Below are positions 42,569 through 50,128 of a DNA stretch of 64,000 bases, piece after piece. Source of the DNA: SLNP01 sp964568875 (GTDB lineage Bacteria; Bacteroidota; Bacteroidia; Bacteroidales; VadinHA17). Below the pieces are notes generated by a model, which ran no database searches, was not told where the DNA came from, and saw only the letters and a list, made by a program, of their open reading frames with translations. The stretch's first letter is position 1; each line of letters starts with the position of its first letter. The position numbers were made by a program, and so were the translations under genes. Location of the stretch: contig CAZMSH010000020.1 of assembly GCA_964568875.1 (NCBI GenBank), forward strand, positions 3,253 to 67,252, in the 5' to 3' direction.

Positions 42569-45500
42569 TTAGAAATTTGTTTTCAGGCCTACTGTAAAGG
42601 ATTTACCTTGTGGATAAGTGCCAAAATCAGAACCGGTAAACTCAGGATCAGTTCCTGAGTAATCTGTCCATGTAACCAGGTTTGTACCTCTGGCGAACAG
42701 AGTAAATCCTGTTACACCGTAACGCTCTGTGTACCTTTTGGGTATAGTGTATTGGATGCTAACATCCTTTAACCTGATATAATCAACCCTTTCGAGCATA
42801 TGAGAAGACATGACATTAGGCCCCCTGACACTTCCCTCATATCTATTACCGTAAACGGGCTTCGGAACATCAGTGATCTGTCCGGGGGTAAGCCATCTGT
42901 TTGTATAAACCTTCGAGTATTGGTTTCTATCGCCTGTGCCTAAGAACCAATATCTTGCATCGGAAAGGTACCTGTAGCTTCCGCCTGAATATTGGAAGAA
43001 GAACGATGCTCTTAACCCACCATAGCTGAATTCGTTTGTTAAGCCTCCGAACCTTCTTGGTTGTATCGGCCCGACCCAGTGTCTGTCATCAGCTGTAGGC
43101 TGATAAGTAATATTCCAGTCCTTATCATAATACATAGGTCTGCCGTCGGCAGGATTTACACCTGCCCAGATGTTAATATAGTAGTCATCTATTGACTGTC
43201 CTACAGCTCTGCGGTCGCTGAAGAAATCCTGTCCTGGCAATAACTCAAGTATTTCATTTCTGACAAAGGTGAAGTTAAGGTTCGTTCTCCAGGTAAAACT
43301 TCCTCTTTGAAAGTTTGTTGTGTTAACCGTTAATTCAAATCCCTCATTAAGGGTCCTTCCAATATTTTCTGTAATGCTCGTCCATCCGGTGGATGGTGGT
43401 AATGGCCTGCTAAGCAAGAGTTGCTCAGACCAACGTCTGAAAATATCGAAGTCAACACTCAGTTTGCCCCTGAACATTGCTGCACTTACAGCCAGGTTCA
43501 ATGTAGTGCTTTCTTCCCAGGTAAGGCTCTCGTTTGGAAGTTGAGTAGGATAAAGGCCCACGTCACCCATATATTGGGTTCCGCCGCTCCAGAGTCCCAG
43601 TGCAGCATATGTTCCTGATGCATCAGTACCTGAAGTTCCGTAGCTTAGTTTAAGCATCAGATTGTCCAGTTTATCGATTGATGACATGAATGACTCTGAT
43701 GACATTCTCCACCCGGCTGCTATGGCTGGAAATAATCCCCATTTTGTCTCGGCCCCGAATCGTGAACTGCCATCATACCTTGAAGTAAGAGTAAGGATGT
43801 ACCTGTCATCATACGTATAGTGAAGGCGACCAAAAGCTCCCATACTAGCTCTTGCTGTTTCATTACCCCCCCAATATGTAGCCAGGGCTGCCGCATTAAT
43901 AACATTAATGTTAGGATTGGGGAAGTTTTCACCAGTTACAGCTGTTCTCCTGTATATCCTTTCATAGGTTTCCCATCCGATTACTCCGCTAATGCTATGA
44001 TTGCCGGGGAAGAGGTGATTGTAGTTCAGTGTTTGTGTTGTCTGTACAGAGTAAATAGATGTTTCGTAATTTCTGAGTGCACCATTGGCAGCGAGTCCAT
44101 CGCTGGCTCTCGGGTCGTACCACTGTTCCTCGTCACTGTGGTTGTAGTCAACACCAAAAGCTGATCTGAAGGCCAGGTCTTTTGTAATATTATATGTTGC
44201 TCCCGTATTAATGATACCCTTCACGTTCATTGCTGTATTGAAGTCGTAAAAAGCACTGTTGAGGAAATGAGAAGGATAAGCACCAAAGACGCTTCGGGGT
44301 GCTCCGAAGAAGTTGCCTTCATCATCATAAATAGGTTCAACCGGTGGTATACCTGCACCGGCACGGACCGGGCTTGACCAAGCACCTTCCAGCCTGGTCG
44401 TATTTTGTTTTGTCAGATTGGCATTTATCTGAGTGTCGAATTTGAGCTTGTTTGAAGCATCATGATCGAGGTTGAGCCTGAAACTTGTCCTTGAAAAGTC
44501 ATATTTAATCACATGGCCTTCCGTACTGTTGTGTGATATGGCAGTATAGAACCTTGTTGATTCACTGCCACCCCTGGCTGTAACACGGGCCTCTACGATA
44601 TTGCCCTGTCTGAAAGCCTCATCCTGCCAGTTGTAATTTGGAGAGGTACTGTAATCAGGCTGCCCGTCAGTTCCAAGTTGGTACCACCCCCTGGTCACGC
44701 CCAACTGTATACGGTTAAGATATTGAGATGCAGTCAAACCATAGCGGTTTGCAAATCGTTCGGCATCCCACTGTGCCCATTGGGGCCCTGTCATTACATC
44801 CGCTTTGCGGACAGGTGAGGTGATGCCTCTGGAGAGTTCAAAGGAAAAGTCTGTTTTATCAGAAGCCTTTCCTCTTTTCGTGGTAATAAGAATGACACCT
44901 GCAGCACCTCTGGCTCCATAGATAGCGGAAGCGGAAGCATCCTTGAGAATGTCCATGGATTCGATATCATTGAAATCGATTGCAGAAAGAACACTTTCTG
45001 AAGGAGTCCTGCCACCGATGCTGCCTGAGTGAACCTCCACACCATCAACAATGTATAGTGGTGTGTTACTTGCAAATGAGCCTATTCCCCTTACGATTAC
45101 CGAGACGCTTCCACCCGGAACACCATCTGATGCAGTTATCTGGACACCTGCGGCGCGTCCCTGCATAGCCCTCTGAAGCGAAAGTACCGGCATGCCTTCA
45201 AGATCGGTTGCCCGCACAGATGAAATTGACCCGGTAATATCTCTTCTTCGTTGTGTTGTGTAGCCGGTTACCACTACCTCGTCGAGAGCTTTCATCTCAA
45301 CAGCCAAGGTAACATCAATTACCGTATTTTGCCCCACTGGTACAAGTTTTTCCTTGTACCCCACGAATGAGAATTTCAATATAACCTGTCTGTTGGGGAC
45401 GTTTATTGTGTAGTTACCTTCAGTATCGGTTGTTACACCAGATGTTGTTCCCTGAATGACTATAGTGACACCCGGAAGACTCTCACCGGTATGGTCATCG

Positions 45501-45913
45501 GTAACGCGGCCTGTAATTGTTATCTGCTGCTGTCTGGTGATATCTTCTTTATCAAGCAGTACAACGAAATTATCTTTTATCTCCAGAAAGGACATATCAG
45601 CCTGGTTCAGGGCGTTATGCAGCACATCCTTTATTGGCTTGTCAACAAAAGACAGGCTGATATACTTGTCGAGCCCCGGAAGGTCATCGTTATAGAGAAA
45701 GTTTATTCCTCCGATCTTCTCGATCTCATTGACAACTTCCCTTACTTTAACGTTTCTCATCTCCAAAGATATCAATGCGTTCTGCGAAAACATATCTGTC
45801 GCATAAGCAGTGAACACGGAGACCAGAAACAGTAGGACGGTAAATTTCATGGCCAGGAAAATCTTTTTGACATTTCGGATAAGGAGAATGTCTGGTTTAG
45901 GTTTGTTTTTCAT
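42569..45913 (-). CDS. SusC/RagA transporter with STN signalling domain, copy 2
   Basis: About 1114 residues from ATG 45913 (MKNKPKPDILLIRN); an upstream ATG at 46030 would add 39 unlikely residues. After the membrane signal (KFTVLLFLVSVFTAYAT) comes an STN domain (ISLEMRNVKVREVVNEIEKIGGINFLY...), then a carboxypeptidase-like domain (GRVTDDHTGESLPGVTIVIQGT), the DEVVVTGYTTQRRRDITGSI hallmark, a plug (KDASASAIYGARGAAGVILI) and a barrel. The STN domain contacts the FecR anti-sigma factor encoded upstream, so substrate binding should switch on the ECF sigma factor. Confidence 0.94.
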   Translation of the reverse strand: MKNKPKPDILLIRNVKKIFLAMKFTVLLFLVSVFTAYATDMFSQNALISLEMRNVKVREVVNEIEKIGGINFLYNDDLPGLDKYISLSFVDKPIKDVLHNALNQADMSFLEIKDNFVVLLDKEDITRQQQITITGRVTDDHTGESLPGVTIVIQGTTSGVTTDTEGNYTINVPNRQVILKFSFVGYKEKLVPVGQNTVIDVTLAVEMKALDEVVVTGYTTQRRRDITGSISSVRATDLEGMPVLSLQRAMQGRAAGVQITASDGVPGGSVSVIVRGIGSFASNTPLYIVDGVEVHSGSIGGRTPSESVLSAIDFNDIESMDILKDASASAIYGARGAAGVILITTKRGKASDKTDFSFELSRGITSPVRKADVMTGPQWAQWDAERFANRYGLTASQYLNRIQLGVTRGWYQLGTDGQPDYSTSPNYNWQDEAFRQGNIVEARVTARGGSESTRFYTAISHNSTEGHVIKYDFSRTSFRLNLDHDASNKLKFDTQINANLTKQNTTRLEGAWSSPVRAGAGIPPVEPIYDDEGNFFGAPRSVFGAYPSHFLNSAFYDFNTAMNVKGIINTGATYNITKDLAFRSAFGVDYNHSDEEQWYDPRASDGLAANGALRNYETSIYSVQTTQTLNYNHLFPGNHSISGVIGWETYERIYRRTAVTGENFPNPNINVINAAALATYWGGNETARASMGAFGRLHYTYDDRYILTLTSRYDGSSRFGAETKWGLFPAIAAGWRMSSESFMSSIDKLDNLMLKLSYGTSGTDASGTYAALGLWSGGTQYMGDVGLYPTQLPNESLTWEESTTLNLAVSAAMFRGKLSVDFDIFRRWSEQLLLSRPLPPSTGWTSITENIGRTLNEGFELTVNTTNFQRGSFTWRTNLNFTFVRNEILELLPGQDFFSDRRAVGQSIDDYYINIWAGVNPADGRPMYYDKDWNITYQPTADDRHWVGPIQPRRFGGLTNEFSYGGLRASFFFQYSGGSYRYLSDARYWFLGTGDRNQYSKVYTNRWLTPGQITDVPKPVYGNRYEGSVRGPNVMSSHMLERVDYIRLKDVSIQYTIPKRYTERYGVTGFTLFARGTNLVTWTDYSGTDPEFTGSDFGTYPQGKSFTVGLKTNF

Positions 45914-46068
45914 AACTTTGATCAGTTTTTTGTTAAACGAAGAATCCACTGTTAAACAGGGGGTTTCAGTTAAGCAATTTTTGCCGGAAGATGTTGCAGC
46001 ATTTTCCGGCTTTTGATTTATCATAGGCAATTGTTTTATTGGTTAGACATCCGTTATTGTTGTATAAT

Positions 46069-47172
46069 TTATTTATATATCATTACCTGATTTTTGTTTA
46101 TCTGGTAGTTTATTCCCGATGCACTCGCAATCGCTTTCAAGGCCTCTTCTACTGTCACATTTTCAAGAGTTCCGGTAAATCTTATTGACTTGACAGATTT
46201 GTCCTGGAAGGTAATTTCAATATTGTAGAACCTTTCAAGCTTTGGAGCCAGATCCTCAAGGGTTTCTCCGGAAAACGTCAGTCTGCCATCCTTCCAGGAA
46301 GTCAGGGTTTCACTATTGACAATACGGGAAATGACAATATTCGGTTTTGCTGACAGTCTCTCAAAGGTGGAGTCTACCTTAGTTTTTTCGAAAATCTGCT
46401 CGCTTAGAGAAATGATCTCCATGCCCTGGTTCTCCCTCGAATATGTTAGTTTCTGATTGAGTGATAGTCTTACAGGTTTTGATTGAAGTCCGTTATCATC
46501 AACCAGAAGTATTTCAACCTTGCCGCTAATAAGAGTTGCCTCACTTGTTGCCTCTTCAGGGTATGATTTAACATTAAACTCTGTACCGTGAACTTTTATG
46601 ATAATGTCTCTGGTGTTGACAGTGAAGATGGAGTTATTCATTGGTACAACCTTGAAGTAGGCTTCACCTGCGATAGTTACTGCCCGGTTCCCCTTTGCGA
46701 AATCTGAACAATAGGTCATAGTACTGCCGGCATTTACCCATACCTGCGACCCGTCTGGTAAAGTAACGTTGGTTCTGGATCCCTTCGGTACCGAGACCTG
46801 ATGAACAGTGGTATCCAGTTTCTCATAGTTAATGATTCTGAGACAAAGTAATGCAGATAGCCCGGCCAGGAATAACACTGTTGCTGCAACAGTTATTTTT
46901 GTAAAGCTTAAAAGTCTCTTATTACTTTTCCTGTCTATTTCCGCTGATGCCAGGGATGTTCTAAGTACAAACCTGTCCCAGGATTCGTCAATGATCTTAT
47001 CCTTGTCCGGGTGGTCACGATCCTCAAGCCATATTCTTTTCAGTGCAAAGTAATGTAAGCGGTTCTGACGTTTCTCTTCTAACCATTCTAAAAGATGATC
47101 AGTCTCTTTATCGTCGGCACTTCCAGATAGATAGTTGTATATTATCGTATCAATGTTTTCTTTTTCTTTCAT
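46069..47172 (-). CDS. FecR-family anti-sigma factor
   Basis: About 367 residues from ATG 47172 (MKEKENIDTIIYNYLSG); a TTG at 47187 is possible. Cytoplasmic N-terminal part, one membrane helix near residues 85-105 (ITVAATVLFLAGLSALLCL), a FecR domain (PKGSRTNVTLPDGSQVWVNAGSTMTY, GEAYFKV, VHGTEFNVKSYPEE) and a C-terminal STN-like fold (ETLEDLAPKLERFYNIEITF) that meets the SusC STN. It holds or activates the ECF sigma factor encoded just upstream. Confidence 0.92.
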   Translation of the reverse strand: MKEKENIDTIIYNYLSGSADDKETDHLLEWLEEKRQNRLHYFALKRIWLEDRDHPDKDKIIDESWDRFVLRTSLASAEIDRKSNKRLLSFTKITVAATVLFLAGLSALLCLRIINYEKLDTTVHQVSVPKGSRTNVTLPDGSQVWVNAGSTMTYCSDFAKGNRAVTIAGEAYFKVVPMNNSIFTVNTRDIIIKVHGTEFNVKSYPEEATSEATLISGKVEILLVDDNGLQSKPVRLSLNQKLTYSRENQGMEIISLSEQIFEKTKVDSTFERLSAKPNIVISRIVNSETLTSWKDGRLTFSGETLEDLAPKLERFYNIEITFQDKSVKSIRFTGTLENVTVEEALKAIASASGINYQINKNQVMIYK

Positions 47173-47271
47173 ATGAGAAGTTATCAAAGTAATGACGTAT
47201 AACTGCCGGTTATCCCTAATGTTGAGGGAAGAAAAATTGAAGGAGCGTTCTTTTTGTTCAGGAAGAGTTAC

Positions 47272-47829
47272 CTATAAGTACTCTCTAAGCTCTTCCCGAA
47301 GAAGAGAGAGAGCCTTCGTCATATGATACTCAATTGTCTTTACCGTGACATTAAGTTCTTTTGCAATCTCTTCATTCTTCATATTTTTTTTACGGCTCAT
47401 TAAATAAATATTCCGTGTCCTTTCAGGTAATCTGGGAAGACTACTGTCAACAATTTCTTTGATCTCATTCTCAAACAGTTTGCATATGCCTTCTTCAAAA
47501 CAGAGTTTATTAATGATCATGGATTCTTCAAGTCTATCCTTAATCATTTTATTATGCTGATGCACCACACTCCTATGTCGCAGGTATTGAATTGAACTGT
47601 TGTGGACAGCCCTGACGAGATAGGACTTAATGGAAGTATGGATGGTAAGTTCCCCCCGTCTCTCCCAAATCCTGAAAAACACATCTTGGACAAGATCCTC
47701 GGCAGCCTGAGTGTCAGCAGTATAAAACCCGGCATACTCTCTCAGGTCAAAAAAATACAGCCGGAATAGCTCTTTAAAAGCACTCTGATCATTTCTCCTT
47801 AATCTCTCTATCAGCTCTTTTTTATCCAA
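47272..47829 (-). CDS. ECF RNA polymerase sigma factor
   Basis: A 185-residue sigma factor of the Bacteroidota FecI-like group. Region 2 has FKELFRLYFFDLREYAGFY and EDLVQDVFFRIWERR; region 4 has LPERTRNIYLMSRKKNMKNEEIAKELNVTVKTIEYHMTKALSLLR. The start is TTG 47829 because an in-frame TGA lies 18 bases upstream. An eight-codon ATG frame (47848-47822) ends across this TTG and may couple translation. It controls the FecR/SusC/SusD operon downstream. Confidence 0.92.
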   Translation of the reverse strand: MDKKELIERLRRNDQSAFKELFRLYFFDLREYAGFYTADTQAAEDLVQDVFFRIWERRGELTIHTSIKSYLVRAVHNSSIQYLRHRSVVHQHNKMIKDRLEESMIINKLCFEEGICKLFENEIKEIVDSSLPRLPERTRNIYLMSRKKNMKNEEIAKELNVTVKTIEYHMTKALSLLREELREYL

Positions 47830-48200
47830 AGCCGGGGGTCTTTGTCATTATCAGACAGCCCATAATCAGACTGCCTTTATTACTGGCTTGCTTCGTATTT
47901 TTTAAACCCTTGCAATTTAACCTTTTTTATGAAAACGGACCTTGGCAACGACAAATTGTGAATTAAAAGATGATCGTGATATTGCCTTTTTTGTTGCGAT
48001 AATATCAGAAATAGCTCCTCAAACTAAACAGGTTTGAACAAGTCGGCCGCCAGGCCATTACCCGGATGAATCCTCTATCATCCGGGTTTTTTGATTTTTT
48101 TATTGTAAAAATGCCGGCTGTTACATTGTTGTAATGGCAATGAAAACAGGTGTAAGATCGACTTTTTTCCTATCTTGAGGGCTGATAAAGACTTACAATC
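47830..48200. other. Divergent intergenic region with candidate noncoding RNA 2
   Basis: 371 bases between the sigma factor and the propeller gene. It contains the second copy of the terminator-bearing element (48012-48092) and a short palindrome TTACA-TTGT-TGTAA (48121-48134). Promoters for both flanking genes must lie here, but none is clear. Confidence 0.6.
48012..48092 (+). ncRNA. Candidate noncoding RNA 2 or leader, homologous to the element at 40230
   Basis: Shares GGTTTGAACA, GGCCGCCAGGCC and the whole terminator (CCCGGATGA / TCATCCGGG, loop ATCCTCTA, six T at 48087-48092) with the copy near 40417. It could be an independent small RNA or an attenuator in front of the propeller gene at 48201. 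No clear promoter was found. Confidence 0.45.
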
Positions 48201-49547
48201 ATGCGCAAACTTCTATCTTTCTTTATTCTGGCAACAGCAGTGGTTGCCGCTTCATGTCAGCAGGACAGCAATAGCACGAACTGGCCGATGTACAGAGGAC
48301 AATCAGCGTCTGGTGTACTCGACGGCGCCAATCTTCCACTAAACTTTGACATTTCCTCAGGAGAAAATGTTAAGTGGAACATCGAACTACCTGCTCTGGG
48401 CCTTTCGAGTCCGGTTATATGGGGCGACAGACTCTTCATAACGACGGCCATAAGCCAGGCTGACGATACCGGACTCAAGCCCGGGATATTCGGAGATATA
48501 TCATCAGTTGATGATGAATCGGTTCATGAATGGATGGTTTATTGCATTGATAAAAACAGCGGTCGCATTATCTGGGAGAGGCTGGCTCATACCGGGGTTC
48601 CGGCAATGAAGCGGCATGCAAAATCATCGCATGCCAGCAGCAGTGCCGCAACTGATGGAAAGCATGTGGTGGCATTTTTCGGGTCGGAGGGCCTATACTG
48701 CTATGATGTTGATGGTGAGCTGCTATGGAAGAAGGATTTCGGAAGGCTTGAGTCGGTATTTTTCTCTGCGACAAGTGCAGAGTGGGAGTTTGCCAGTTCT
48801 CCCATTATTCATAATGGATCTGTGATTATACAGGTAGATGTTATGAACGGTTCCTTTGTGGCTTCTTTTGACGTCAAAACCGGAAGGGAGTTGTGGCGTA
48901 CCGAAAGGGATGAGTGGCCCGGATGGTCGACCCCGAATATCTACAACCATGGCGGAAGAGACATTGTGGTACTCAATGGCTACAAACTCAGGGCGGCCTA
49001 TGATTTTAAAACAGGAGAAGAGATATGGCGGATGTCGGGTGGCGGCGACTTGCCTATACCGACACCAGTGCTGGGTGATGAACTGATCTACTTTAACAGT
49101 GCTCATGGCAGGGTGTCTCCAATATATGCTGTTAGCAAGGCGGCGCAGGGTGACATAACACTGGAGACCGGAGAGACCTCAAATGAATTTGTCAAGTGGG
49201 CAATTCTGAGAGGGGGATCATACATGCAGACGCTTTTGCTATATGACGGATTGCTATACAATCTAGGCTGGAATGGGGTAATGAATGTTTTTGATGCTTT
49301 GACAGGAGAGGAAGCCGGACGCATCAAGCTGGGAGACACCCGCAGCTTTACGGCATCGCCGGTTGCCAGTGACGGCAACATATGGGCTGTTGACGATATG
49401 GGAACCGTTTACGTGGTGAAGGCAGGCCGCGAGCCGGAACTCATGGCATCAAGCGAACTCGGAGGGGTTTCGATGACGGTTCCTGCCATAACCAATGGCA
49501 TGATATTCTTCAGAACGGTGGATAGGTTAATAGCCGTAGGCAGATGA
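48201..49547 (+). CDS. PQQ-type beta-propeller lipoprotein
   Basis: A 448-residue lipoprotein (lipobox VVAASCQQ). It contains repeated propeller blades of the PQQ-binding-like/YncE type: WPMYRGQSASGV, WNIELPALGLSSPVIWGDRLF, SFDVKTGRELWRTERDEW, YDFKTGEEIWRMSGGG, VFDALTGEEAGRIKLG. The residues needed to bind the PQQ cofactor are not evident, so it is likely a scaffold or binding protein. It resembles the propellers at 55506 and 59927 but is on the opposite strand and separate from their operon. Confidence 0.87.
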   Translation: MRKLLSFFILATAVVAASCQQDSNSTNWPMYRGQSASGVLDGANLPLNFDISSGENVKWNIELPALGLSSPVIWGDRLFITTAISQADDTGLKPGIFGDISSVDDESVHEWMVYCIDKNSGRIIWERLAHTGVPAMKRHAKSSHASSSAATDGKHVVAFFGSEGLYCYDVDGELLWKKDFGRLESVFFSATSAEWEFASSPIIHNGSVIIQVDVMNGSFVASFDVKTGRELWRTERDEWPGWSTPNIYNHGGRDIVVLNGYKLRAAYDFKTGEEIWRMSGGGDLPIPTPVLGDELIYFNSAHGRVSPIYAVSKAAQGDITLETGETSNEFVKWAILRGGSYMQTLLLYDGLLYNLGWNGVMNVFDALTGEEAGRIKLGDTRSFTASPVASDGNIWAVDDMGTVYVVKAGREPELMASSELGGVSMTVPAITNGMIFFRTVDRLIAVGR

Positions 49548-49613
49548 TTTCAGATATCTGATTTCAGATATCTGATTTGCGATTTGATTTGCGATATCTG
49601 AGTTCAGATTTAA
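49545..49613. repeat. Left tandem array flanking four-helix-bundle gene 2
   Basis: Words GATTTCAGATATCT and GATTTGCGATTT repeat in tandem, starting at the stop codon of the propeller gene. The reverse complement family is at 50089-50127. GATTTGCGAT is also the inverse of words in the array at 24597. Confidence 0.7.
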
Positions 49614-49665
49614 TTTTAGTTGTATATTTATTGCAGTTATTCGCTGTGAAATAAATACTTGTGCC

Positions 49666-50037
49666 ATGAACAGATTACAACTTGAAGAAAGGTTGATAGA
49701 TTTTGCTGTGTTAGGGATCAATATTGGCAAAACTCTTCCATCCAATGATATTGGAAGATATCTTGGAAGTCAACTTATGAGGGCGTCTTCATCACCTGCA
49801 TTAAACTATGGTGAATCTCAGAGTGCTGAATCCAGAAAGGATTTTGTTCATAAACTGAACATTGTTCTTAAAGAGCTGAGAGAAAGTTTAATTTGCATGA
49901 AAATCATAAGTAAGGCAAAGCTACTTTCTAATGATCCTATTCTGGATAGAGGATTAAATGAGTGTAATGAGCTGATTTCAATTTTTGTATCAACAATAAA
50001 AACTACTCAGTTAAAGAGCCTACAGGGCAAGCTATAG
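49666..50037 (+). CDS. Four-helix-bundle protein (S23 / TIGR02436 family), copy 2
   Basis: A 123-residue all-helical protein with the classic family run LIDFAVLGINIGKTLPSN, then RYLGSQLMRASSSPALNYGESQSAESRKDFVHKLNIVLKELRESL. It is much closer to the family consensus than copy 1 at 2164. No rRNA is near. It lies alone between the stop codons of two convergent genes, enclosed by inverted tandem arrays at 49545-49613 and 50089-50127. Confidence 0.93.
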   Translation: MNRLQLEERLIDFAVLGINIGKTLPSNDIGRYLGSQLMRASSSPALNYGESQSAESRKDFVHKLNIVLKELRESLICMKIISKAKLLSNDPILDRGLNECNELISIFVSTIKTTQLKSLQGKL

Positions 50038-50088
50038 ACACTCAGCAGAATGAATTACTCCTGAAACCTTCAAACGACTACTATTTAA

Positions 50089-50127
50089 AATCAGAAATCA
50101 GATATCGAACATCAGAAATCAGATATC
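50089..50127. repeat. Right tandem array flanking four-helix-bundle gene 2
   Basis: AAATCAGAAATCAGATATC occurs twice, separated by GAACATC, ending at the stop codon of the FtsX permease. It is inverted relative to 49545-49613. Confidence 0.7.
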
Positions 50128-50128
50128 C

